64,000 bases of DNA from assembly GCF_030253575.1 (NCBI RefSeq), contig NC_080560.1:42485001-42549000 (forward strand), given 5' to 3'. The stretch comes from Rhododendron vialii (Eukaryota > Streptophyta > Magnoliopsida > Ericales > Ericaceae). The position numbers were made by a program, and so were the translations under genes. Shown in pieces: positions 47,016 to 58,156 of this stretch (position 1 is the stretch's first letter; each line of letters starts with the position of its first letter). The notes under the pieces are model-generated. The model made no database searches, was not told the origin of the DNA, and saw only the letters and a list, made by a program, of their open reading frames with translations.

Positions 47016-47253
47016 TCGATAACTCAGGTATCTGGGTTAACTTAATTACGCGCATCTCGATTAATTTTGGGGGAACAATTCCACTGGTCACTCTCAAGGG
47101 TCCCAATTAGAATTATTAGAGTCGGAACAAAGTTTTGTATGGGCTGGCCTCAAAGGAGTTGCATATAGCACCTGAGCGGTTTCGAATCTGAGAACTTAAG
47201 AGGAAGAAAACCCGTAAATTCCAGGTCTTGACCTCTAGGCCAACTGTTATTGA
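47016..47253 (-). mobile_element. Au-like SINE, minus strand
   Basis: On the minus strand it has a head GGCCTAGAGGTCAAGACC, a box-B-like AGATTCGAAACCGCTC, and the tail CAAAATTAATCGAGATGCGC. A 10-bp direct repeat TAATAACCTT at 47006-47015 and 47254-47263 flanks it and is a plausible target duplication. Confidence 0.7.
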
Positions 47254-47807
47254 TAATAACCTTAGGAAATGAGATTTTCTAATAGGGTTATAAATGAACT
47301 AAGTTACTCAAGTTTGATCTAGTGTTCAGATTGGTTGATGATTACATAGACCAATTAAGCTAGCACATTTTTACATGCATTAAACTTTAAAACCAAGCTG
47401 TCACCTTTTTTGACGTATAAAAAAAAATCAAGCTCCTCGAAATCAATTTGTGACGTGCAAAGCTCATTTGAGATCAACTCACCTGGTAAAAAAGTTAAAT
47501 TAATTTTAACTCAAATAAAATCCTTTATGTTTTTTAACCGAGCTCAAACAAAATCCATTTCTCTATTCGTTCACTTCGTTAAGCTCGTTTATCAGCTCTA
47601 TCTTCTACTAATACGTTTTCAATACAGCTGCTTTAAAGTAAAATTTTCCTTGTAGTTATTCGACGTCTAGTTCAATTTTTTGGTAGGGGCAACTATATAT
47701 ATATATACACATACTCTCTGTAACAGAAAAATGAACTGGACATTCAATATATGGAGCTAACAGAAACCTAATCCTATTTTAAAACTATTGAGCAACGCTT
47801 GGTATCT

Positions 47808-47910
47808 CGAAAGGGTACTCCGAAAATATTCCGAAATGAGAAACCAATGGTCCAGATTCACTTTGAAATGAATCTGGACCATGGATTTCTCATTTCGGGA
47901 TACCCTTTCG
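47808..47910. repeat. Near-perfect foldback (103 bp)
   Basis: The arms run from CGAAAGGGTA on the left to TACCCTTTCG on the right. They include TGGTCCAGATTCA paired with TGAATCTGGACCA around an 8-base loop (CTTTGAAA). The arms are about 45 bases each, with one small bulge on the left side. Confidence 0.85.
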
Positions 47911-49106
47911 GGGGTGCATAGAATTATTGTTTTGAGAAAAAAAAAAATTCAAAGTCTATATCTTTTGTGAATAATTTAGAATGTCATTGGACCAATAAAA
48001 TATCTATTTTTTAATGATTAAGTTAGAAAAAATAAAGAAGAGTGAATGAGAAAACTGCGCTGAAACAATAGTTCATTGTTTCCACAAGGAAGCTAAAAAA
48101 GGAAAAGAAAAAAGAAGTCGAATTAACGCTCCAACAAATTAAATAGACATTCCCAGTAATTTATTGATGAGAATCGAATCAATTGATTCAGGATTAAAGA
48201 AATACGTTCGTTTTTTGGCAAGTGAATTATTATTATTTACCTCTTAATTAACTTCTTGAGCATAGCATATCAAGTTAATCTAATCAGATTTTTCTACAAC
48301 TAAGCAATTTAATCATATAAATGCACTTCAAAATTCATCTCTTGGTATGCTATGGAAATTGTGTTTTTTGGGTAACTAGTAAATTTTTTTGGTAACTATG
48401 GTAATTGTGTTGGTTTTATAATTTGAAGCACTAAAAGATAAATCTAGAAGGAAAGTTTTACGTACATGTCTTGAATTTTGACCATTTTTAAATATACGCT
48501 CATTATACGTCATTATTAAATACATATACCTCTTGAACTTTCGATTAAAGAACAAACATGGACGGCGTCAAAAATCAGTGAAAAGTCCAAAACTACCCAT
48601 TCAACCCCATCAATTTGACTCTGCAACCCCTCTACTTCTTCTCTTTATCTCCAATATTTCAACAAAAATCTCATCGTTCTCATCGAGCATTTAAATTTAA
48701 GGTAAAAGTCTAAGAGATGTGTATATCTGACAATATAGTAGAGGTGATCTAAGTTAAAAATGACAAAACTACAGTAGACATAAGTGAAAATTATATATTT
48801 TTAAAGTGCATTTATAGAAATATGTGGTGTTAATTGTTAAAATAATAAAAATCATTTCGAATTTTCTACTATTATGTGGCAGTATTATTTTCTTTATAAT
48901 ATACACAACCCAAATGGCTTTGGCTGGCGTGGGGTTAGTTTCTCCTACATGAGCTGGATCCACACTCAAAGGAGATGGTCAGAGACCCACTTTTTTCCCT
49001 CCCCAAAAAACAATACCACAAACAAGTGCAGAAAATTAAACTTGTTTAAGCACACCTCCATGTCTCTCTTCAATCACATAAACGACAACTTCCATATATA
49101 TTTCAC

Positions 49107-49108
<2 letters not shown>
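47911..49108. other. Upstream region of the type-B ARR gene
   Basis: AT-rich, no exon. The last part, from about 48890, should contain the promoter and 5' leader. No TATA box could be assigned with confidence. Confidence 0.4.

Positions 49109-49140
<32 letters not shown>
49109..49140 (+). repeat. CT microsatellite in the 5' leader of the type-B ARR gene
   Basis: About 15 CT units, roughly 190-220 bases before the ATG. Confidence 0.85.
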
Positions 49141-49143
<3 letters not shown>

Positions 49144-49288
49144 CAAGTTATCTTTCCTCAAACCTCTCTTTCTGGGAAAATTTGGGTAAATTCGCAGGTT
49201 CTTGAGATTTCTTGAATCAAGCATCATTCTTTCCACTCAAAGCTCTGTGGTGTAATTCACTATTTTTCCCTTCTGGGTCTTTGTAAAT

Positions 49289-49318
49289 ATGCATATCTGG
49301 ATGTGGGTCTGGGGTTAG
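49289..49318 (+). CDS. Upstream ORF of the type-B ARR gene (9 codons)
   Basis: ATG at 49289 opens MHIWMWVWG and stops at TAG, ten bases before the main ATG. It has three tryptophans in nine residues and lies directly in the probable mRNA leader. Whether it is translated or conserved cannot be told from one sequence. Confidence 0.45.
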   Translation: MHIWMWVWG

Positions 49319-49328
49319 AAGTGAATAC

Positions 49329-52300
49329 ATGAACTTGGGGGGTCAAGGAGCAAAATCAATGGCCGGCGATGGGGTCTCCGACCTTTTTCCGGTGGGTCTC
49401 CGGGTACTTGTCGTCGATGATGACCCAACTTGTCTCATGATCTTAGAGAAGATGCTTCAGAACTGCCTCTATGAAGGTAAATAGATGCATACATATACAC
49501 ATACATAGATATATTGAGTGAACATAATGAGAGTTGACTATTGGGGTTGTCCCAAAGTTGTGTTCTCTCATCATTTGCGCGGTTGAAAATCTTTTTATTT
49601 TCTGGATTATGTTTTAATTATGCTGATGCTGTGGGATATTTTTTGTGAAAATCTTTCTAATGCTTTTATTTTCCCTATTAGCTTTTGACTCATAGATTTA
49701 GGATTTGCTCATGGAATTAGGATTTAAGGTTTTATGAGGACATAATTGAAAAACCCACTGACGTTTAGGAGTGATGCTACATCTTATCCCAATTTAAGCC
49801 TTTGATTTTGCTCACATATGGAAATGGGTTATGCTAAAAATTGCACTTTGGTGAGTAAGAACTGAGGTTACATGACAACTGTATGCAAAATCCACTGAGA
49901 TTTAGGACTGATTTTGCATAAATTTGTAAATCTGAGCTTGATTTTTGTTGGATTTGGAAATGGGTTATGTGCAAATTCTGCAATTTGGTGTGAAAAGGCT
50001 TCTTCTGCATACAAGTTATACTCCATTCATCCCAGTTTGTTTGTCCAATTTTGACATATGTGTCTTTCAAAAAATTGTCTATATCTCATAATCTATAATG
50101 TTTTACATAATTTTGAAAACATCATATTTTAGACCTAATTGAGATCTATCAAACAAGATTCATATTGCATGTAAAAAATATTATAAATTGAAACATATAG
50201 ACAATTTTGTAGGAGGTCCCAAATAGTGAAAATGGACAAACAAATCGGGACGGAGGGAGTAGTACCTTTGCACTTACTAGACTTATGGGTCATTTGTTTG
50301 GTTTTGGATTCGGGTTTTCACTGGGAGAAGTTTAATATTGACTTGTGCCTTTTAGCTTTGGGAGACTGTCCACAATATCCTCCTTCTGGGGTTGATGTTA
50401 ATTCATGAAGTTGAGAGTTGTAATGATGTGATTTGTAGAAGAACCCCACGGGTTTGGCCGTGTGGTTGAGGCCTGGGACTTAGGATTGCTCTCTCCTAAC
50501 TCCTAAGAGGTCTCAGATTCGAACCCTCTCAGATGCTATCAAATTTGGGGGTAAGCCCATATTGATTAAAGCTTTAATTGGGGGCCCTGCTAGGGGTTGG
50601 TGCGTTGGTCTCCTAGGATTAGTTGAGGTGCGCATAAGCTGACCCGGACGCCTAATTTATCAAAAAAAAATGATGTGATTTGTAGAATGATTGACTCATT
50701 TTTCAGGGTTTCCAGTTACCAAATGTATCTGCGCTGAGATTTCCGTATGCAAAACCCACTTAGACGAGGATTGATGTTACATCATGTTCAAATCTGAGCT
50801 TTACTTTCTCTCTGATGTTGAAAATTACAATTTGGAGTGACATGGAATAATCTGTTTACAAATTCTAAAATCTGGGAAGTTATCTTTCTTCTATTTTCGT
50901 GGGGAGTGTACTGTTTTAGTCATGTGATTTATGGAAGACTTGTTGCAATTTTCTGGGCTTTTTTCAGTTACCAAATGCAACAGAGCAGAGACTGCACTGT
51001 CAATGCTAAGGGAGAACAAAAACGGTTTCGATGTAGTTATAAGCGATGTGCACATGCCTGACATGGATGGGTTCAAACTCCTTGAGCGCATTGGGCTGGA
51101 GATGGACCTGCCTGTTATCAGTAAGCACCTTGATTCACTGGATTTCAGACGGTGTTTTGTCTTTATTTAAGAAAATCGAAGTTCTTTTATTCTTATACTT
51201 AAACAATATGGGAATTTTGTTCTTGTGTAGTGATGTCTGCGGATGACAGTAAAGATGTTGTGATGAAAGGCGTTACTCATGGTGCATGTGATTATCTGAT
51301 CAAACCAGTTCGGATTGAGGCATTGAGGAATATATGGCAACACGTAGTTCGGAAAAGGAAGCATGAGTGGAAGGATGTTGAGCAATCAGGAAGCATAGAA
51401 GACGGAGAAAGGCAACAGAAGCAATTAGAAGATGCAGAATTCTCGTCATCCGGAAACGAAGGGAATTGGAGAAGCTCAAAGAGGAGGAAGGACGAGGAAG
51501 ATCAAGGGGAGGATAGGGATGATACATCTTCGCTAAAGAAGCCAAGGGTAGTTTGGTCAGTTGAGCTCCATCAGCAGTTTGTGGCGGCAGTGAATCAACT
51601 TTGCATAGACAGTAAGAGTCTCTATCCATTTCTTTTAAATTGTTTTTCTTTCTCACGCTTAGCTTTGTGTGCAAAGAGTGGTGTCTGGTTTACCAATCTC
51701 AGTAAGAAAAGATGAACTATTTCTCTATGCTTTGACGGAGAAGTCAGCATTCTTCCCTCTCCCGTCTTTTAGTCACATTTTCTCTTTCATAAGACTGTTG
51801 TATTTTGCGTAGTGCGTGATGGAAATAACCAATGATGTTTGTGCAAATTGCAAAAAACTGATTTACCTGACATAAGACTTGCAGTATGTTCTCAAATATG
51901 TATGTATACGTTGTCCATAACCAATTTTGTTATCATCATCATTTTAGCTTTTAGTTGTCGCAAGGGCCACTAATCGATACAATGATAGAAGAGGGAAAAC
52001 TCTAGAGTTTGGATCTAAGGAGATCCACTTTGTGCAAATAAAAGTAAAGGATTGGTCTGTCTCCAGCCTACATGCAGTTTACTTTGGGTTTTGTGAGCTG
52101 TTCCGCTGCATAGATCTTATGTTAATTGCCAGAATTTTTCTTATAAATTGGCTACAAGACAGCTTTATTTATATGATTATTCAGTGAGCTGCCATTATCT
52201 ATACTTAAGTACTCCTTTTTTGTTTTCCCTCGTGTTCTCTAATCGGGGAAATATGACTACAGAGGCTGTTCCGAAGAAAATTCTGGAGTTGATGAATGTT

Positions 52301-54118
52301 CCTGGACTCACTAGAGAGAATGTTGCTAGCCACCTTCAGGTATTGTGCTATTTTTCATGATGCATAAAGAAATTCAATGATATATGTACTCTCATCATTT
52401 GTCTCATATATGTACGTTACACCTACTATTAGCTGTTTCGCATTGTCTCATATATGTACGTTACACCTACTCTTAGCTGTTTCCCAATGTTCCTTATAGG
52501 GGCACTCACAACTACGGCCATTTTGTGCAGAAATATCGTCTATACCTCAGAAGGCTAAGTGGGGTATCACAGCATCAGAGTGGACTCAACAACTCTTTCA
52601 TAGGACCTTCAGACCCAACCTTTGGGTCAATGTCTTCACTCAACGGGCTTGATATTCAAGCTCTTGCTGCCACCGGTCAACTCCCAGCGCAAAGTCTTGC
52701 CATGCTCCAAGCAGTATCCTTGGGTAGGTCCCCCAACAAATCCAGCATTTCCATGCCCTTTATGGATCAGAGGAACCTTTTCAGCTTTGAAAATCCAAAG
52801 CTAAGATCAAGAGAGGGGCAGCAGCCACAAATGAGCAATAATAGCAATAGTAAGCAAGTTAACTTACTCCATGGGATCCCGACAAACATGAATATGCAAC
52901 CCAACCCACATGGAATCCAGAATAGCTCTTTAATGAATATGCAAATGTCTCAACCACAGTCAAGACCGGCGATATTCAATGATACGGGTGCCAATCAAAT
53001 TTCAAGGATTCCATCTTCAATAGCGCAGCCTAATTTGTCAAATGGGATGCCAAGTGGGGTAGTTTTGGCAAGAGATGGAAACAATTCAGTTTCTCAAGTC
53101 TCTACAATGGTTGATTTCTCAGTACAACACCCAAATTCAGATTTCCAAGGCAATAGTTTTCCGCTCGCAACTAATAATTCACGGGTGTCCGTTATCACTT
53201 CTAAGGGGTTGCTCCAAGAAGATGGTATTAACTCGGATATGAAAGGATCAAGAGGGTTTGCTCCTAGTTATGATATTTTTGGTGATCTCCAACAGCACAA
53301 AACACAAGATTGGGAGTTACAGAATGTGGGCTTGACCTTCGATGCATCCTCACATTCGAAAACTCAAGGCAACATCAATGTCCCACCTTCTGTTTTGGTG
53401 CACCAAGGGTTCTCTTCTAGCCAAAACATTGTGCAGAACAGAAGTACGTCTGTTGGAAAGGTAATGTTCTCAGTTGGGGAACAAAGTGGACATAGCAATA
53501 CCCAAAGTATGATGGGTCAACAATTGGATACTCTCTTCGATGGTAATTCATTAAGGGTTAAAGCTGAAAATCATCCTGAAGCGAGCACTCAGAATACGCT
53601 ATTTCATGGACAGTTTAGTCAGGAGGACCTAATGAGTGCACTACTCAAGCAGGTAAGTTTCCAACCTCTTAGTCTGCTTTTTGAAGCTTGGATTAACATT
53701 TGATCTTTGAAGCTTGTCTTAAATCTTTTTTTAACTGTCTTATTTCATCTTTGAAGAACGGTTTTTTAGCTTTTGGTTAAAATAATTAACTTTTTTGATT
53801 CACCTAGTTGAGTACAATTGGTAAGGTTAAAAAAATATTGTTAAAGCCTGAGATAAGGTTTTGAAAAGACCATACAAGCCGAAAAAGTTGGCCTTGCTTT
53901 GTTTTTGTCTCTAGCAAACTTTTTTTGGACGCAGAATGGAAGCAAAATCAGTCAAAAAACAAATAAGTTGTTTTGCACAAGACAGCTCAAATTAAGCTGA
54001 GTGTATTAATCTTCTTACCGCACTTGTTTTTTTGGTCATATGGCAGCAAGAAGGACTTGGAGTGGCTAGCAACGAATATTTTTTTGATGGGTTTCCCTTA
54101 GATCATCTTCCTGTGTAG
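49329..54118 (+). CDS. Type-B authentic response regulator, ARR1/ARR2-like (650 aa, six exons)
   Basis: Exons are 49329-49476, 50968-51120, 51231-51611, 52263-52339, 52531-53652 and 54047-54118 (1953 nt, all GT-AG, phases closing). Type-B ARRs are nuclear transcription factors at the end of the cytokinin phosphorelay; a phosphotransfer protein phosphorylates the receiver Asp. The receiver spans about residues 22-140: acidic pocket D30/D31, phospho-acceptor D76 in [12 protein letters not shown]103 and K125 in YLIKPVR. An acidic, basic-patched linker ([10 protein letters not shown]) leads to the GARP/Myb-like DNA-binding domain, about 204-263 ([16 protein letters not shown] to [14 protein letters not shown]). 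A Gln/Asn/Ser-rich activation region and the conserved end [11 protein letters not shown] follow. [17 protein letters not shown] and MMSADDSK favour the ARR1/2 clade. QLCID replaces the usual QLGID in the GARP helix. Intron 1 carries a Stowaway MITE and a SINE. Confidence 0.95.
50021..50259. mobile_element. Stowaway-like (Tc1/mariner) MITE in ARR intron 1
   Basis: Termini CTCCATTCATCCCAGTTTGT and the reverse complement of ACTCCCTCCGTCCCGATTTG, flanked by TA on both sides (50019-50020 and 50260-50261). The CTCCCTCCGTCCC end and TA duplication are the standard Stowaway signature. Length 239 bp. Confidence 0.88.
50441..50668 (+). mobile_element. Au-like SINE in ARR intron 1, with intact target duplication
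   Basis: It starts GAACCCCACGGGTTTGGCCG, has a box B AGATTCGAACCCTCTC, and ends GATTAGTTGAGGTGCGCATA, then GACCCGGACGCC and a run of A. A 19-bp direct repeat AATGATGTGATTTGTAGAA flanks it (50422-50440 and 50669-50687). It is the best-preserved SINE of the window and lies in the gene's own orientation. Confidence 0.9.
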
Positions 54119-56080
54119 GATGTATGCTTCATTGTCTAGCTCTATCAATGGTTTGCACTTTGTGGTGTACATAGTTGCTGTTGCTGCAGAATTCAACTCT
54201 CTCATTTTCTCCAACCAAATGGTAGAAATTCAGTTTCCCTCCTAGTTCAAGACACGGGATCTTGATTGCTTCATATGAATCAAATGCATCATAATTCGTC
54301 GAATGGGGGAGGAAAATCTTGAAGGATACAGCTGCATGATGTGCGCAAATCACATGCCAAGTTTTTGACTGCTTGTAGTGAATCTGTTTGAGAACTTTGT
54401 ATTGCGGTATGAGCAGTGCTTTCTATGGCACATGTGAAGCTGTTTGGTAGGGGCAAAGTTTTATCGTGCTTCTTGGTTGTTGGATTTGGAACTTTTTTCA
54501 GGTTTGTGGATATGAGTTCTGAGAAATCTGTAAACATTTGTTGGAGCCTTTGTAACTATAATAACACGCGTTGTCGTTTTAGGTACACAGACTATAAAAT
54601 GTACAGATTTCAGTTGATTGCTCAAGACATAAGTCTTGGTACTTTTTGTTAAAATTTCACTTCCCTCTTGTACTCAAGATTACAAGATTGTATTCTGGTT
54701 TATGCTTTATGAGCTTTTCTAATAATGTCACCTCTTTGTAATCGCACCTGTTTCTTTCAGTAATCTGTTTTTAATGATAGCGAAATCTCCTCATAGTCAA
54801 TTAGTCATATTATTATGAGGATTACAGTACAATTTTTGCGTGCTTATGTTGAAGATGGAAGAACTATTTTCACAATGATCAAGTATTAAGTTTTGGTTGC
54901 ACGGAAGTTCCTGTTACCACTCTTTATCACCAGTACAGTTCTCAACTTCTGCATGATAATTCCAATTGAATACTTATATTGTCAACGTGCATATATGTAA
55001 GGTTTTGACCGAGTGTTTGAGTGCATTTTGTATGTGGTTTTAAACTTTTTGCTATCTGAAGGGCAGGCTATGGAAGATGATGGACGTCTCAAGAATAGAG
55101 AACAGGAACAGAGAGCCGCCTTCTGCCGTAAGTTGCAGCTTCCCATGGCTCTTGATGCGTTCACATGAAAACTATGAGTGGTGAAATTGTGCGGAGGGCC
55201 CTAAAGACTGAACATTTGGTGGCCTACGAAATGTCGAAAAGAAGAACCAAACAAATATGCGAATCAGATCGGCTCGACATTGGAATGGGTAGCTTGTTTT
55301 ATAGCAGTAATACAGATGGAGGGAGGTTCTTGTCTTGTTATAGTTACGATTTTGTCGCCCTTTTGTTATCTTCTACAGTTCTTGCATAGTTTGGGAAGGG
55401 GAGTGAAACGTACCCAATGCTTGTCAATATGTATACTTTCTAAACATAGTCTAAATCAAGTATTAAACCCCAATTTTTCGAAGTTTTTTTTGGATTCAAT
55501 GGTTGTTTTTAACGTCATCTCACATGAGGTGAGTCCCGGATATGCGTATGGTCTCACCTCATGCGAGAGGAGCGTTCCACTTACAAATAACCATTAATTA
55601 GAAATTTTTATTTTCTCCCACCAAAATCTACTTCTCGGAAATTTTTATTTTAAGAATAAGCTGTAAACATGGTCCATCTAACCAAGTTCATAAAATAGTC
55701 TAAACACAACAAATGTTACCAAATCTGTGTAATTCCGTTAGTTGCATTCAAGGATAGCATCAGAGATATTTAAAATGTATAATCATACGTGATTCCAACT
55801 CGAATTCAATTTTTTGAACACCCACTTACTCAAAAGTGACACCTTTATCACACTTATTTCTTTAACTAACCTTGAAAAATAGAAAAACAAAATAGTTCTA
55901 AGATTAAATATAACCAAGTAAAGAGTAGAGTTTGAAACTCAGTCTACCCAAAAGGCTCCGACAAAAAACCTACAATTTTCAATCCTAGATAGATCATGAA
56001 ACTCTAAATCATCTAAACCAACAGCTCAAGTTGTATTGAACAACAATTTTGTTCTCTTACCTAGTAGTTAAAAAGAAAAA
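54119..56080. other. 3' UTR and flank of the ARR gene; no other gene seen
   Basis: T-rich sequence with no recognisable domain on either strand. The open frames at 55165-55597 and on the minus strand at 54982-55164 overlap each other and lack conservation signs. A small palindrome, GGTGAGTCCCGG near TCTCACCTCATG, is at about 55525-55565. Confidence 0.4.
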
Positions 56081-56470
56081 GAATCTGCCGCGAAAAATTA
56101 CTATTGGCCGCAAAGGATTACTTTTGGCCGCGAAGAATTACTCTTGGCAACGAAGAATTACTCCTGACCGCGATGAATTATTCTTGGCCTCGAAGAGTTA
56201 CCCTTGGCCGCAAAGAATTACTCCTGGTCACAATGAATTACTCTTGGCCGCAAAAAATTACTCCCGGCAGCAAAGAATTACTCTTGGCCGGCCGCACAAT
56301 TCTTTGCGGCCAAGAGTAATTCTATGTGGCCAACAGTAATTCTTGGCAATCAAGAGTAATTCTATGTGACCAGAAATAATTCTTTGTGGCCAAGAGTAAT
56401 TCTTTGCGGTTAATAGTAATTCTTCGCGGCTAAGAGAGATTCTTTGCAGCAAGGAGTAACTCTTTGTAAA
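56081..56470. repeat. Inverted array of 20-bp tandem repeats (long hairpin)
   Basis: From 56081 to about 56290, ten to eleven units of exactly 20 bp follow each other with consensus CTCTTGGCCGCAAAGAATTA. From about 56297 to 56470, about nine units run in the opposite sense, consensus TCTTTGCGGCCAAGAGTAAT. The centre is the palindrome GGCCGGCC (56287-56294). Period is constant throughout; units differ by one to five bases. The two halves can pair into a hairpin stem of about 180-200 bp. A second perfect hairpin, CTCAACCATT...AATGGTTGAG, follows at 56477-56502. Confidence 0.93.
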
Positions 56471-56879
56471 CTATTAATCTCAACCATTGGCTTCAATGGT
56501 TGAGATGGAATGTCTTTTTATGTGTCCCCGAAACGCTTCTTTAAATTAGCACAGAATTTGAGAAGTTTTGGTATTTCTCTCTCTCTCTCTCTCTCTATTC
56601 GGACGGTCATCTATGTCCGTTCAGATTCCGTCCTCCGCCCGTCCTAACAGTAACTGCTGCAAGAGCAGAAATTGGCTTCACCCCTAACATTCCATCCCGA
56701 CTGATTCCCTTGAATCAATTGTGCAGCAAAATTTTAGTTTGTGATGTAGAACACGTGGAGGCCCAATTTCATGATCAATTGGACCGGTCGAAGCCTCGGA
56801 AGTCCAAACGTTGTTTAATTGTAAATTACTCGATTTAGCAATTTTCGGACGAGCTCGGATCGGGCCCAAACTTGGTAGG

Positions 56880-57320
56880 CTGACTCATTTTCGCGCTGCG
56901 ATCAATACTCACCACCCTAAGTCGTGATTGGTGGTGTTTTTCGGCCTAATTCCATCGTTTAGGCCTCCAATTGGACGTTTTTGCTATTTTAGGAAATATT
57001 TGTTTCGTTAATAACTTTTAGCGTATAATTCCATAGGAGTTGATTCTTTTTGGGAAAGTCATGTTTTTCTTTCCTTTTTCCAATTTTATTAATTTTCCCA
57101 AATTTTGGGAATTTTTGTTTTTGAGTTAGGGTTTTGCTAGGGTTACGCATTTTTCTTATAAAAAGGGTTGTAACCTAATGTTTATGCAGCTTTTTTTATC
57201 AATAATATTCAGACTTTGTCTTTTTGTCTTGAGGATTCAAGAACTGCTCGTGGCTACGAGTACCTATTATTCGTTTGATTAGTACGCAACTAATCTCTTT
57301 GTTATTTCTGCTGCGTCAGT
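56880..57320 (+). repeat. Probable solo LTR fragment
   Basis: TATAAAAAGGG (57157 onward), then a leader with TTTTTATCAATAATATTCAG and a GCTGCGTCA end near 57318, in the order TATA, poly(A) signal, CA end seen in plant LTRs. No coding region follows. The left boundary is not fixed. Confidence 0.4.
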
Positions 57321-57359
57321 TTGTTGGCATGGTTTTCAAACAATCATGATAGAGATGCA

Positions 57360-57486
57360 TCTCGGCCACTCCCCAGACACTCCTCTTTCATAAGCAGTGG
57401 AGCCCGTAGATGTGTGGAGCTCATTGCTTGTGAGAAAGAGTGTCAATGGAGTGGCCGAAAGAGAGTGTCTAGGGAGTGGCCGAGAG
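57360..57486. mobile_element. Foldback MITE (127 bp)
   Basis: TCTCGGCCACTCCCCAGACA at the left is mirrored by TGTCTAGGGAGTGGCCGAGA at the right, with GAAAG/CTTTC inside. The superfamily is not determined. Confidence 0.8.
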
Positions 57487-57664
57487 ACATGTTTAGTATT
57501 TGTGGTTTTCAAAAAGGATGACAGTATACAGAATGATTTCACATACTGGAGATATGTTTTCTCGGCTTTATTTGTTTCTTATAGAGTCCTGCTTCTTATA
57601 TATATGTCCTCACTCTTTTCCCAAATTCTTCCTTTCTATTCTGAGAAAGATGTCAGTGATCTTT

Positions 57665-57870
57665 TTTTTTTTTTCTGTAACAGAGAAACAATCCTGCAGC
57701 CAAGTCACTATTGAACCCAACTGCGCAATTCAAACCTTAGGGGAGACTAGCAAAGCAACCCACCGCCATGGCCCCCTACTTAAATCATGGTTTGTCTCCA
57801 GGTGGAATCGAACCCTACTATGTTACAAGCGCAGGTTCGCCCTTTCTATGTTGACAACCCATAGGTGGGT
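57665..57870 (-). mobile_element. tRNA-derived SINE, minus strand, with target duplication
   Basis: A 16-bp direct repeat GATGTCAGTGATCTTT flanks it (57649-57664 and 57871-57886). On the minus strand it reads GGGTTGTCAACATAGAAAGG, a box B AGGGTTCGATTCCACC, and ends in a poly(A) run, seen here as poly(T) after 57664. It is a different SINE family from the Au-like copies, because the GTGCGCGCA tail is missing. Confidence 0.85.
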
Positions 57871-58156
57871 GATGTCAGTGATCTTTGTACACCTCTCATG
57901 GGTTTTGCATTTTTTTTTTGCCATGTCAAAATAGAAATTATATTGATAAGAAAATAACCTTACAAATAAGAAGAGACTACCATCTTCAACTATAAAGGAA
58001 CGAATAGCCAGCTAGGCGGGTAGGCTTCCAAAGGAACAACACACACCTCCAAAACCCTTACAAACCACAGCAAATGTGAAAGTTGAATCTTTTTTTTGAC
58101 AAATCAGATGTGTTTTGAAACCATTACAAGGGAAAAGTATGCCAATCAAATGGCCA

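Noticed and set aside
56049..56452. Open frames with repetitive NYSWPQRITPG-like peptides in the 20-bp array
   Set aside because: They exist on both strands and in several frames because a 20-bp repeat without stops keeps all frames open; there is no start context or homology.
56081..56470. The 20-bp array as a CRISPR array
   Set aside because: Units are contiguous without unique spacers, half of them are inverted, and the surroundings are plant nuclear DNA.
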